A stretch of 64,000 nucleotides of DNA. It comes from Neoceratodus forsteri (lineage: Eukaryota > Chordata > Ceratodontiformes > Ceratodontidae). The stretch spans positions 614,301,501 through 614,365,500 of the forward strand of contig CM057456.1 of NCBI GenBank assembly GCA_016271365.2, given 5' to 3'. The notes under the pieces are model-generated. The model was not told the DNA's origin and ran no database searches. It was given only the letters and a program-made list of their open reading frames with translations. A program made the position numbers and the translations under genes. This document shows, piece after piece, positions 23,600-34,370 of the stretch (positions within the stretch are counted from its first letter, which is position 1; the number at the start of each line of letters is the position of its first letter).

Positions 23600-24570
23600 T
23601 CAGCAGCACTCGTGGCACAGGAGGGCACCAAGCAGTGCCTACGTCAACCTGGGCGAAACCCAAGGGCAGCCATGGCAGTATCCGCAGGAACTCCCGGCAC
23701 CCATGTAGCAATGGCACTGAGGGCACCTCCAACGCCCATGGCACCAATGACACCCATGGCAAGAATGGCACCCGAGGACACCAATGGCACCCGAGGGCAC
23801 CAGCCCGCGGTACCCATGGGTGTCAACCCGGTACCCAAGGCACCAGTGACACCCATGGCACCTGAAGCATGCATGGAACCCATAGGTGGCCACAGCGTAC
23901 CCGCAGCACCCACGGGTGCTCCCAGCGCCACCGCTGGCATCCACCCACAGGTGCACGGCACTACTGACGGCACCAACAAGCAGTGGCAGCAAAGAGAGCA
24001 CCCACGGCGCCGCACAGAGTGACGGTGCTGACCCACGGCGCTGACCAAGGTGTCGAGCCACGGCGCCGCCGAAGGCACCGAGGCATGGTGCCGACCAAGG
24101 TAGCGAGCCATGGCTCCAAGGCAGGGCGCCGACCATGACTCCGAGCCACGGCACCGACCAAGGCACCAAGGCACGGCGCCGAGCAAGGCACCGAGCCATG
24201 GCTCCGAGGCACGGCGCCGACCATGGCTCCAAGCCACGGCGCCGACGAAGGCATCGAGGCATGGCGCAGACCAAGGTAGCGAGCCATGGCTCCGAGGCAC
24301 GGCACCGACCATGGCTCTGAGCCACGGCACCGAGCCATGGCTCTGACACGGCGCCGACCAAGGCATGGCGCCGAGCAAGGCACCGAGCCAAAGCTCCAAG
24401 GCATGGCGCCGACTATGGCTCCGAGGCACGGCGCCGACCAAGGCACCGAGGCACGGCGCCGACCATGGCTCCGAGCCATGGCGCCGACCAAGGCACGGCA
24501 CCAAGGCACCGAGCCAAAGCTCCAAGGCACGGCGCCGACTATGGCTCCGAGCCACGGCATCGAGCCATCC
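23600..24570. repeat. GC-rich minisatellite of family E (E4 copy, expanded)
   Basis: 23600-24000 is made of 'ggcaccc(a/g)(a/t)g'-like units. 24030-24560 has a cleaner array with about 25-bp period made of 12- and 13-bp subunits: gg(c/t)(g/a/t)ccga followed by cca(t/a)gg or ggcac. It gives long minus-strand ORFs in more than one frame (up to 390 aa at 23644-24816), rich in Arg, Ala and His, which are a by-product of the repeat. E5 and E6 have shorter versions. Confidence 0.8.
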
Positions 24571-25205
24571 AATGGAAATCCTGAAAAGGGGAGAAGGAAA
24601 AAGGTGGTGCCCGTGCCGGGCCCTGCATGGAAAAAGGAGAGGGGGGTAGGCACGAGGGGTCGACACAATGGCAAAGGCACCCAGAGGGCACCTCACCATA
24701 TGTGATCCAATCAACCCGGCTCCGGTCCAATGGCTCCGAGGCCCAGAGGTCCCGAAATCAGGAACAGAGCCAGGAAAAACTGGAGTCGAACCCCCTGTTC
24801 CATAGGAGCGACCCAAAGGTGAAACTGCTCAACGGAGCTCCAACGAGGACAGAGATGGAGCTCGGAGTCGAGAAAGCAGCCGTTAGGAGCGGGGCCAAGA
24901 GGAACCCACCAAAGTCGGTTTGGGCCCATCACCCCTCCAGATGAACATTCCTCGTGCAGACATACCAACGGGCAACCTCGAGAGGCACCAATTCTTCTTC
25001 CCCGAACGAGGAAGAGGAGCTCGAGGTCAAGCGGAGCCGGATCACCGGAACCGTTAGATTTGTGCTTCGGAGGGCTGTCCTCCCCCCGAGCACAGGACTG
25101 TCCGTAGTCAGACCCCCCCCCCCGTTAAGGGCCGCGGACCGGACACAGCCCCTCTGCCATAAAACTTTCAAACAAAGTCCTCCTACCGTCACCGCTACCG
25201 TCTAA
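24570..25205 (-). pseudogene. E4 gag N-terminal relic, start codon lost
   Basis: The minus strand near 25150-25205 matches the family A gag start region: D-G-S-G-D-G-R-R-T-L-F-E-S against M-S-R-S-G-D-G-R-E-T-S-Y-E-S. The ATG position reads TTA (25203-25205). L-T-T-D-S-P-V-L-G also matches E9 L-T-T-D-G-P-M-L-G. E5 and E6 have the same TTA, so the loss predates their spread. Confidence 0.6.
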
Positions 25206-25384
25206 GGACGACTCCGTTGATGGCAGGAAAGAATTTCTTTTTCTTCTTCACAATCTTTTTCTTCTTCGTAAAATAATAAATTACTACTTTAAAATATTAA
25301 AACATTAAGAGCTGTTGTCGTATAGACGAAAACTTCGACTCCAGCAGACGAGCGACGTCGACATCCAAGCGCACTCGACGGCGG

Positions 25385-25580
25385 GAAAAAGGAACTGAGG
25401 TGGTTGGAGGGTCGACGCCGAGATAAACACACAGGCGCGAGCTAGTCTCGCGGTGCTGCGCATGCGTGGCCCTCTCTTGGCGCCGACCCTTCTGAAAGCT
25501 TTAGGCTCCCGCTTGATCCTAGCGCCTCCGGCGCTATCCCACAAGTGTGAATGAGTGATGGAGACTTAGTCCAGGAAGAT
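25385..25580 (-). repeat. E4 5' ITR
   Basis: Begins near 'ggaactgaggtggttggagg' and ends 'gtccaggaagat'. It pairs inverted with about 20915-21110. Confidence 0.85.
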
Positions 25581-26189
25581 CCTTATTTCTGGAGGCTGTC
25601 TCTTCCGCTCGACGTATTTCCAAGCTTCATGCCCTCATGTGTAAGGAACCTTACTTGATTTTCTACAAAGACAGGGTGATCCTTCGTACCAACCCTTCCC
25701 CTTCCTTCCTTCCTTCCTAAAGTAGTCCCCAAACATACTTTAAATCAGTCCTTGGAGCTTCCAGTCTACTATCCTGACTACTCCAATCAGGGTAAAAATC
25801 TACTACATTCTTTAGATGTCCATCTTATATTACGCTATCATACTAATCGGACAAAATCGATTAGAAAGCCTTTGCAAGTGTTCGTCTCTTTTGTCCCAGG
25901 TCGTGACGGCCTCCCTGTTGCTAAACATACTCTTTCATCCTGGTTGGCAAACTGTATTACATTTTGTTACAAAAAATACAACAAGCCTCTACCTGGACCT
26001 GTCCAAGCCCACTCCACTAGAGCTATGGCCACCACTGCGGCTTGCTTTAAGGAAGCCTCCATTCCAGAGATCAGCAATGCAGCTACCTGGTCCACGATTC
26101 ATACATTCACAAGGCACTACAATCTGGATATTGCCTCACGACGTAAGGCGGCCTTCGGCCATGCGGTCCTACAAGGTCTCCTATCATAA
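25581..26189 (+). pseudogene. H0 tyrosine recombinase, catalytic part
   Basis: Box I is S-S-A-R-R-I-S-K-L-H-A-L near 25600. The continuous frame 25752-26189 holds A-H-S-T-R-A-M (the H-x-x-R box), N-A-A-T-W-S-T-I-H-T-F and the nucleophile candidate in R-H-Y-N-L-D, ending L-Q-G-L-L-S. Every catalytic residue is present. This is the best preserved part of H0; the E4 insertion is what disrupts the gene. A 'ccttccttcctt' microsatellite near 25700 may add a frame shift. Confidence 0.9.
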
Positions 26190-26214
26190 CTGTCCTCCCA
26201 CATGGGCTTTATTG

Positions 26215-26330
26215 CTTGGGATTCATCCCAAAAGTATTACCTATTGCAAGAGACCACTCCGTGGAAGACAGTAAAGTTACGTAAAAACTTACCGTAACAG
26301 TAGATCTTTGAGGAGTGTCTCTTGCAGTAG
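26215..26330. repeat. H0 internal complementary region (ICR)
   Basis: 'gttacgtaaaaacttaccgt' and the following 'agatctttgaggagtgtctc' are the reverse complement of the H0 3' end at about 26560-26630 ('gagacactcctcaaagac' ... 'ggtaagtttttatgtaac'). It shows the same palindromic form (gttacg ... cgtaac) as the family A ends, though the rest differs. Confidence 0.8.
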
Positions 26331-26479
26331 GTTTGTTCCCGCCCTCCGTCCCCCTACTTCTCTAAGAGAGCGAAATACTGATCCTTTGGGTTGGGAATCC
26401 TTTGGTACCCGTCCTCACTTTGAGCTGAATCCGGGGAACCGAGGATACCAAGGACTGCCCACTCTTATATAGGAAACAG

Positions 26480-26632
26480 GAAGCCGATGTCATGGGTGGG
26501 CAGTCCCTGGTGAAAAACTGCTAGAAGAGCTGCCGTGCGCCACAGCAATCTCTGCTGGATACCTAAAAGTATTACCTACTGCAAGAGACACTCCTCAAAG
26601 ACCTACTGTTATGGTAAGTTTTTATGTAACTG
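26480..26632 (+). repeat. H0 3' ITR end
   Basis: Contains 'tattacctactgcaagagac' and ends near 'tttttatgtaac'. It is the inverted match of the second half of the H0 ICR. The 5' partner is not in the window. Confidence 0.75.
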
Positions 26633-27240
26633 TACTTTCTAGGAGTGGTATATGGTGCACATCCACACTCTGGCAGTCTTCCTTTCCCTTTAAAACCATC
26701 CGAAACATCTTCAGGCTAAGTTCTTCCCACCCAGCCGGGTGGTATAATCCTTGGCTCTGCCACGTGACTTCGGATCTTGCACGCTGGAAAAAGGGATCTG
26801 TGTGCCACTTGCCAGAGGAGATCGGGTGGGTTGTGCGGATGCACACTATATACCACTCTACAACTGTGATTACATGTGAGTAACCCTCATTTCTAGGAGC
26901 GTGGATATAGTGCACTAATCACACTTAGGCAGACTCCTAGCAGCTCTCCGGGAGTAGGGGGCAAGGTGCACACCCCCATCTAGTGAACAGGGTCTGGAGA
27001 ACAGAGGTCACAAAAAAGGCATCCTAGTGTGACTCAAGGTCGATGTGGTAGTGGGAAATGAAGGTGTGTGCTGACTTCCAGGTAACAGCCACCGAGGCAG
27101 CAGTATGTCTGATGGACTGAGCCCTAAGCCCTATAGGAGGCTCCATACCAGCTAACCTACAGCAGTGGTCAATACAGGAGACAATCTACCTGCCAATCGT
27201 CCGCTTAGCTACCGGTATGCCAGGTACAGTTTCAGCATGT
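26622..27240 (-). mobile_element. DIRS fragment D with YR remnant
   Basis: 'gagtggtatatggtgcacat' near 26640 recurs inverted at about 26835-26865, where an ICR-like junction occurs (to about 26925). On the minus strand near 26985-27130 the frame reads A-Q-S-I-R-H-T-A-A, then V-A-V-T-W-K-S-A-H-T-F-I-S-H-Y, a YR end with H-x-x-R altered to Q-x-x-R and a dozen residues missing in between. It abuts the H0 3' end and is truncated at about 27240. Confidence 0.6.
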
Positions 27241-27373
27241 TACAAACAGCTGGCAAACCTCTCCCCAAACTCCAGCAGTGTGCTCCTTGTAATAGTTGTT
27301 GAGAGAACAGGCAGAGAACAACAAGAGGAAGGAGGTGCTGTTAGAACCATACTTCTCTACTGGGACTAAAGAA
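27240..27373 (+). mobile_element. LINE 5' UTR, first part (before E5)
   Basis: The segment 'gaggtgctgttagaac(c/t)atacttctctactgg' at 27333-27366 recurs at 35827-35860, on the other side of E5. I read this as two units of a LINE 5' UTR, about 265 bp apart once E5 is removed. The left border with fragment D is approximate. Confidence 0.45.
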
Positions 27374-27767
27374 ATGGAAATTATGTACTTACCGTAATTG
27401 TTGATCTTCTTGGACAGTCTCCACCACTCATTCACACTATCAGGATAGCGCTGAAGGAGCTAGGACCAAGCCGGAGCCAACATTTTTCAGAAGAGTCGGC
27501 GCCAAGACAGGACCACGCATGCGCGGCACTGCAAGACTATCTCGCGCCTGTGTAGGCTATCTCGGTATCGACCCTCCACCACCTCAGTACCTTTTGACCG
27601 AGGGAGGCATGCACAATGAAAAATAACTTATCCTGAGTTTCTGGGCCTGAGAGGGCCAGACGCCCTTGCAAGAAGGGTCAAAGAACAATCTCTTCACAGC
27701 CTGAATCTTAGGACCATGAAGACCAGGAAAGAAAATGAGTGAACCCAGGGAATGGCGGGTGTGGGCG

Positions 27768-27872
27768 TGAATGAGTGATGGAGACTGTCCAAGAAGATCA
27801 ACAATTACGGTAAATACGTAATTTCCATATCTTCCTGGACTAAGTCTCCAACACTCATTCACACTATTGGGA
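27768..27872. repeat. E5 internal complementary region (ICR)
   Basis: 'gagtgatggagactgtcc' ... 'cgtaatttccat' joined to 'atcttcctggactaagtctcc'. The termini deduced match E5 ends apart from point changes, mostly at CpG. Confidence 0.85.
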
Positions 27873-30059
27873 GAGTACCGAGCTAAAATCAACAACCCTG
27901 AGTAGGGTGGAGGAGATAGGGTTCACTCAAAAAGGACAGTCAAGGACTGTCCTGCTAATAAAAAGAGCTGTCTTGGACAGAGAATCTAGAATATAGTGCT
28001 TACAAGATAAGTGCTCGAGTTGTAACTCACCACTTTGCAGACAACTGCAATGGACACAAAATGAAACTCTGCCAGGAAGCCGTAACCACTCTAGGAGAGC
28101 GGCGAGAACCCGGCCTCACAATTTGGTATAGGACCAAAATTAATAGTGTCAAAGACATGACCTGATCTAATATAAAAGGACCTCAGGAACTGAAAGAGCC
28201 AGAGGTAAAGTCTACTGGTTCAGGGTAGACCAAAAAACGCAGATGGAACCCCCACTACCAAGTATGGCTGACCTGCAAACAACAGGTCCAGGAACACTTG
28301 AACTCCTTACTTGGTGAGCAAAAAAGGTCCAAGTGGGGTTAGACCACCAAGGAGAATGGTTTCCACTTAGTCACTGAAACCTTCCTGATGGAAGGCAGAG
28401 CATGACTTAGAAGCCTCTCGTGGTGGTCTAGTAGAACCAGATCCTACCCACTGCATATTCCAAAAAGGAATCATCCTGCCCATGTGTACAACTGTAGTAG
28501 CAGTCTCTGAACTCAGGGAAGAAAGGAAAAGTGTACAAGAGGACATGTCCACTGCGGAAAAAACATTCCGACAGAAAAAAACAGGGGCTGGATTTCTAAG
28601 GCAAATAGAGGCAGATATGCATCGAGGAGGGACACAGCAGGACCAAGTTAGGGCTAACCCATTCGTTGAAAGTGACTAGAATAGTGGCAGAAGTGACTCA
28701 GTGCGGTGAGGCACCACTCACTCTGGCCTCCCTGAAGGGAGCAGGAAAGCCTCTAGTTTGCTTTGCTGAAAAACAAACATCACAGCTCCATCACGCACTT
28801 GTAAAGGATAGCTTTGTGTGCGACTGGCACGGAATGAGTGCGCAGGAACAGACGGTGTGAATATTTGAGAAGCCTTCTCAGAAAAAGACTTACTTCACCT
28901 ACGGTCAAGAAAGGAGCATGTCGTGTGTTATGTTGAAGCGAGCAAGGAAGTAGAAACCTAAGTTCCAACTCGCTGAAGAGTCACTTCTGTTGCTGCGAGG
29001 CTCTGATCAAGAGAAGAAAGCCTGATAAAAAAGGGGGACCAACAGACTGGGCAGTCGCCTAGGTCTAGGAAATATCTTGGAACAAGAGAAATCTCTTGTG
29101 GAGAAAAGAGATGACCCATACCTCCGCTGGATCAGACTCCCCCTAGGGGTAGAAGTCAGGTACTCTTTATCATAGTTTAGAGACGACCGCCTCAGGGGCT
29201 GAGGCGAAACCTGATCAGATTCAAACGTGTGGTATCGGGTAATTTCGGCTAAGTCTTGTGCTGTGATGATGTAAATTTTTTTTTTTTTTAACTATTAGTC
29301 CGAGCCTGACAAGGTTTCAGGCTGCTATCTCGCAAGGATTGCCTGATACGAAAATGAAGAAGATGTCATCCCTCTGAGGGGCAGGAGGAGCCTGAGCGTC
29401 CATAACTGAAATCGTGACCGGACTAATAATCACAGCTGAAGAGATGATAGCCACCTGTGCCGAAGAAGCCACCAAAGAGGCAGTATCAGAAGGGGGCTAT
29501 ATAACCCTATCAAAGCAGCGGAAGAGTCTGTGCGGCTCCTGACCATTGAATTAGAATGTTCCACAAAGTGTAATTGTCTTGACGACTGAAAGAGTCTAGA
29601 CACAGAGGTGTCTGGTCCACGGATGCAGTCTGAACACTATGGTGGACCCCATCACTGAGGAGCTACTGAAAAGATCTTCCATTACGGACTCGGTATATAA
29701 AATGAGTCATCCGCTGTATCACTGACCAGAACGACAGGGAGAGACTTATCTAGATGCACTTCTACCCCAGAAGGACCTCTAAGGGAGGTCTAGGTAAGCG
29801 CCACTAGAGACTCCGCAACCAGGAAGGATGTTGAGGAGCTCGGCACCACATAGGGAGCCGAGAAAGTGCTGAGCGGAATGAGAGATTCCGCTGGCAGAAC
29901 AGTACAGAAGAGTTACATCAGCGGAAAACCACTGGATGTCACAAGATCCCACGCAGACCGCCATTCACTAAGATGTGTGGAAAAATAATCCGTGGAAAAC
30001 ATCTTGCCACAAGATCCGCGGAGGAAGAGGTCTGCAGAAGGAAATCGGTCACTAGTTCT

Positions 30060-30370
30060 GCCACACAGCACCAACTGGCACCCCTCCGGCACCAGCATCA
30101 CTTGTGGCACAGGTGGGCACCAAGCAGTGTCTATGCCAACCTGGGTGACACCTGAGGGCACCAGCGGCAGTACCCGCAGGTACCCCTGGTACCCATGGCA
30201 GCAATGGCACCCGAGGGCACCCCCAACACCCATGGCTGCCTGTGACACCCCCCACAGCACCCATGGGTGCCCACGGCGCTGCGAAACGTCAGCGGTGTTG
30301 GCAACCAATAACAGCACCCGCAGCACCACCCATGGCGTTGGGCATGGCGCCAGGACAACACCACCGTGGG
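30060..30370. repeat. GC-rich repeat of family E (E5 copy, short)
   Basis: Runs of 'ggcacccg(a/c)ggg' and 'cacccatgg' type units; the 25-bp array seen in E4 is nearly absent. So the array length differs strongly among family E copies. Confidence 0.65.
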
Positions 30371-31537
30371 AATGCCAATGGAGAATCCTGAGAAGGGGAG
30401 AAGGAAAAAGGTGGTGCCCGTGCCGGCCCCTGCATGGAAAGAGAAGGGGTAGGCACGAGGGATCGACACGATGGCAAAGGCACCAAGAGGGCACCACGCT
30501 GATCCTGATCCAATCGACCCGGCCCAGTGGCTCCAAGGCCCAGAGGCCCCGAAATCAGGAACAGTGGCCAGGAAAACTGGATAGAATCAAACCCCCTGCT
30601 CCACAGGAGAGGCCCAGAGGTTAAACTGCTCACCGGAGCTCCAATGAGGACAGAGATGGAGTCCAGAGTCGAAGAATGCGGCCGTTAGGAGCGGAGCCAA
30701 GGGGAACCCACCAAAGTCGGTTCAGGCCTATCGCCCCTCCCGACTAACAATCCTCGTGCAGATGTACCAGAGGGCAACCTCGAGTGGCACCGATTCTTTT
30801 CCCCCAATGAGGAAGAAGAGTTTGAGGTTAAGTGGAGCCGGATCCCCGGAACCGCTAATTCATGCTTCGGTGGACTATCCTCCCCCTGAGCACAGGACTG
30901 TCCGTAGTCGGACCCCACCCCCCCATTTATCAAAGGGCGGCGGACCAGACATAGCCCCTCTGCCATAACAACTTTCAAACAAAGTCTTCCTACCATCACT
31001 GCTACCATCTAAGGACGACTCCGTTGATGGCAGGTGAGAATTTTTTTTCCTTCTTCATAATCTTCCTTTCTTGTTTGTAAAATAATACTATTAAAAAGTT
31101 AAATTAAACACTAAAAGCTGCTGTCGAATAGACGAAAAATAGAAATTACGTACTTACCGTAATTATTGATCTTCTTGGACAGTCTCCATCACTCATTCAC
31201 ACTAGTGGGATAGTGCGGGAGGCACTAGGACCAAGCGGGAGCCTAAAATTTTCTGAAGGGTCGGCGCTGAGAGAGGACCACGCATGCGTGGCACCACGAG
31301 ACTAGCTCGCGCCTGTGTAGGCTATCTCAGCGTCAACCTTCCAACCGCCTCAGTACCTTTTCAACCGAGGAGGTGCAGTGTAACTAATGAGAATAACTCA
31401 TCCTGAGTTTCTGGGCCTTAGAGGGCCCAGATGGCCTTTGCAAGAAAGGTCAAAGAATAATGACCTCACAGTCTGAACCGTAGGACCGCGAAGACTAGGA
31501 AAGAAATGAGTGAACCCAGGGGATGCCGGGTGGGCAT

Positions 31538-31643
31538 GTGAATGAGTGATGGAGACTGTCCAAGAGGATCAATAATTACGATAAGTATGTAATTTCCATA
31601 TCTTCCTGGACTAAGTCTTCATCACTCATTCACACTAGTGGGA
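31538..31643. repeat. E6 internal complementary region (ICR)
   Basis: 'gaatgagtgatggagactgt' ... 'gtaatttccat' joined to 'atcttcctggactaagtcttc'. It fits the E6 ends. Confidence 0.85.
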
Positions 31644-33829
31644 GAGTACTGAGCTAAAACCAACAACCCTGAATAGGATGGTAGGAGATTGGGTTCACTC
31701 AGAAAAGACAGCCAGGACTGTCCTGCTAATAAAAAGAGCCGTCTTGTAAAGAGCATCTAAAACATAGTGCCTACAAGATAAGCGCTCGAGTTGTAACTCG
31801 CCACTTTGCAGACGACTGCAATGGGCACAAAATGAAAGTCTGCCAAGAAGCCGCAACCACTCTAGGAGAGCGGCAAGAAGTGTACTAATGTAACGTAAAG
31901 GGACCTCAGGAACTGAAAGAGTCGGAGGTAAAGTCTACTGGTTCAGGGTAGACCGGAAAGTGCAGATGGAAACCCCCACTATCAAGTATGGCTGACCTGT
32001 AAACAACAGGTCCAGGAGCACTTGAACCCCCTACTTGGTGAGCAAGGGGGTCCAGGTGGGGTTAGCCCATCAAGGAGAATGGTCTCCACTTAGTCACAGG
32101 AATCTTCCTGATGGAAGGCCAAGCACGACTTAGAAGCCTCTCGTGGTGGTCTAGTAGAACCAGATCCTACCCATGGCATATTTCAAAAAGGAATCATCCT
32201 GCCCCTGTGTGTACAACTGTAGTAGCAGTCTCTGAACTCAGGGAAGAAAGGAAAAAGTGTACAGGAGGACATGTCCACTGCGGAAAAAAACATTCCAACA
32301 GAAAAAAACGGGCTGGATTTCTAAGGCAAATAGAGGCAGATGTGCATCGAGGAGAGACACAGCAGGACCAAGTTAGGGCTAACCCATTTGTTGAAGTGAC
32401 TGAAAGAGGCAGTGACTCAAAGCAGTGAGGCACTACCCACTCCAGCTTCCCTGAAGGGAGTAGGAAAGGATTCTAGTTTGTTTGCTGAAAAACAAACATC
32501 ACAACTCCATCCCACACTTGAAGAGGATAGCTTCGTGAGCGACTGGCATGGACCAGTGTGCAGGAACCGAAGGTGTGAATATTTGAGAAGCTACCTCAGA
32601 AAAAAGACCTTCTTGACCTTCCATCAAGGAGGAGAAACTCGCCTGTTAAGTTAAGCAAGCAAGGAAGTAGGAACCTGAGTTCCGACTCGGTGGAGAGTCG
32701 CTTCTGCTGCTGCAAGGCTCTGCTCAAGAGAAGAAAGCCTGATAAAAAGAAAGGGGAATTAACAGACTGGGCAGTTGCCTATGTCTAGGAAATGTCTCTG
32801 AATGAGAGAAATCTCTCTTAGAGAAAGAGATGACCCATACCGCCACTGGATCAGACTCCCCCTAGGGGAAGAAGAAATCAGGTACTGTTTACCGTACACT
32901 GGAGATGAGCGCCTCAGGGGCTGAGGCGGAACCTGACCAGATCCAAAAAGGGGGGTATCGGGTAACTTCGGCTAGGCCCTGCACTGTGATAAAAATTATA
33001 TTTATTTATTTATTTTTTTTAGTCCGAGCCTAACAAGGCTTTCAGGCTGCTAATTTGCAAGGATTGTCTCGATACAAAAAGACGAAGATGTTCTCCATCT
33101 GAGTGCAGAAGGAGCCTGAGCGTCCATACTGAAATCATGACCGGACTAACAATCACAGCTGGAGAGATGTTAACCACCTGTGCCGAAGAAGTCACCGAAG
33201 GGGCAATATCACAAGGGGGCTATATACCCCTATCAAAAGAGCGGAAGAGTCAGAGCAGCTCCTGACCATTAAATTAGAATGTTCCACCGAGTGTAACTGT
33301 CTTGACGATTGAAAAAGTCTAGATGCAGAAGTGTATGGTCCATGGACGCAGTGTGAAATAATATAGTGGACCCCATTACTGAGGAACTACTGAAAAGATT
33401 TTCCATCACGAACTCTGATGATAGAGGGGACGTGCCCTTCAGTATATAAAATGAGTCGTCCGCTGTATTACTGACCAGAAGGACAGGGAAAGACCCATCT
33501 AGATGCACTTCTACCCCAGAAGGACCTCCAAGAGAGATCTAGGTCAGAGCCACTAGAGACTCTGCCATCAGGAAGGATGTCGAGGAGCTTGGTACCACAT
33601 AGGGAGCAGAGAAAGTGCTGAGCAGAATGAGATTCCACTGGCAGAGCAGTACAGCAGAGTTCCATCAGCAGAAAACCACTGGATGACAAGATCCCACGTA
33701 GACCGCCACTCACTAAGATGTGTGGAAAAAATAATTCACAGAACAGGAGTTCATTCTGCGATAAACATCCCACCACAAGTTCTGTGGAAAGAAGTCCGAA
33801 AAGGAAAAACGTGTCACTAATTCTGCCAT

Positions 33830-34370
33830 GCAGCACCCACTAGCACCCGTGTGGCACCAGCACCTCTCGTGGAACAGGAGGGCACCAAGCAGTGCCTATG
33901 CCAACCTAGTCGATACCTGAGGGCAGCCACGGCAGTATCCGCAGGCACCCCCCGCATCCATGTAGCAATGGCACCCGAGGGCACCCTGACTCCCATGGCA
34001 CCCATGGCAAGAATGGCACCTGAGGGCACCCATGGCACCCGAGGGCACCAGTGACACCCATGTGCACCCGTGGTGCCACCCATGGGTGCTCCCCAGCACC
34101 CATGGCACCAGTGGCACCCGTGGGCGCGCACGGCGCCACCCATGGGTGCTCCCAGCACAACCCATGGCATCCCTGGGTGCACGGTGCCACCCAAACACCC
34201 GCGGCACCACTGACTGCGCCGACAACCAGCGGCAGCAACAAGAGCACCCACGGCATCGCACAGAGCAATGGTGCTGACCCACGGCTCCACTAAGGCACGG
34301 CGCCAACCAAGGCACCACGAGCCTACGTCAGCCACACGACTAAGGCACCGAGCCAGCGTCAAGGAAATGC
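33830..34370. repeat. GC-rich repeat of family E (E6 copy)
   Basis: Many 'ggcacc(c/a)' units with 'catgg' spacers, giving overlapping minus-strand ORFs (such as 33817-34695) that are repeat by-products. The 25-bp sub-array is short here (about 34260-34360). Confidence 0.7.

Larger units (their letters stand above)
20885..25580 (-). mobile_element. E4: family E non-autonomous DIRS element
   Basis: Length 4696 bp. The left end is 'atggaaattacg', the right end 'gtccaggaagat', and the ICR is at 21285-21390. It is colinear with E5 and E6 and shares family A ITR-type ends and gag leader. Its interior has a decayed YR-like stretch, non-coding sequence and a GC-rich minisatellite, but no RT. It is inserted within the H0 YR gene at ...ggaaaa/ccttatt... 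without target duplication. Confidence 0.88.
1609..26632 (+). mobile_element. H0: DIRS retrotransposon, family B, host of nested insertions
   Basis: This is the only plus-strand DIRS element. Its surviving parts are 1609-3015 (gag C-terminus and RT), 18459-19299 (RNase H and methyltransferase-like region), 20461-20884 and 25581-26189 (YR), and 26215-26632 (ICR and 3' ITR). The gaps are E3, a 1161-bp insertion and E4. Reading frames rejoin across each gap: for E4 the codons on the two sides give W-K-T-L-F, matching W-K-T-A-F of family A. The 5' ITR is not visible, so the left end is truncated or replaced near 1609. It carries many stops and frameshifts and is the oldest layer here. Confidence 0.85.

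Noticed and set aside
23644..24816. 390-aa ORF as a novel Arg/Ala-rich protein gene
   Set aside because: It is produced by a 25-bp minisatellite that is open in more than one frame; E5 and E6 do not keep it, and there is no start context or homologous domain.
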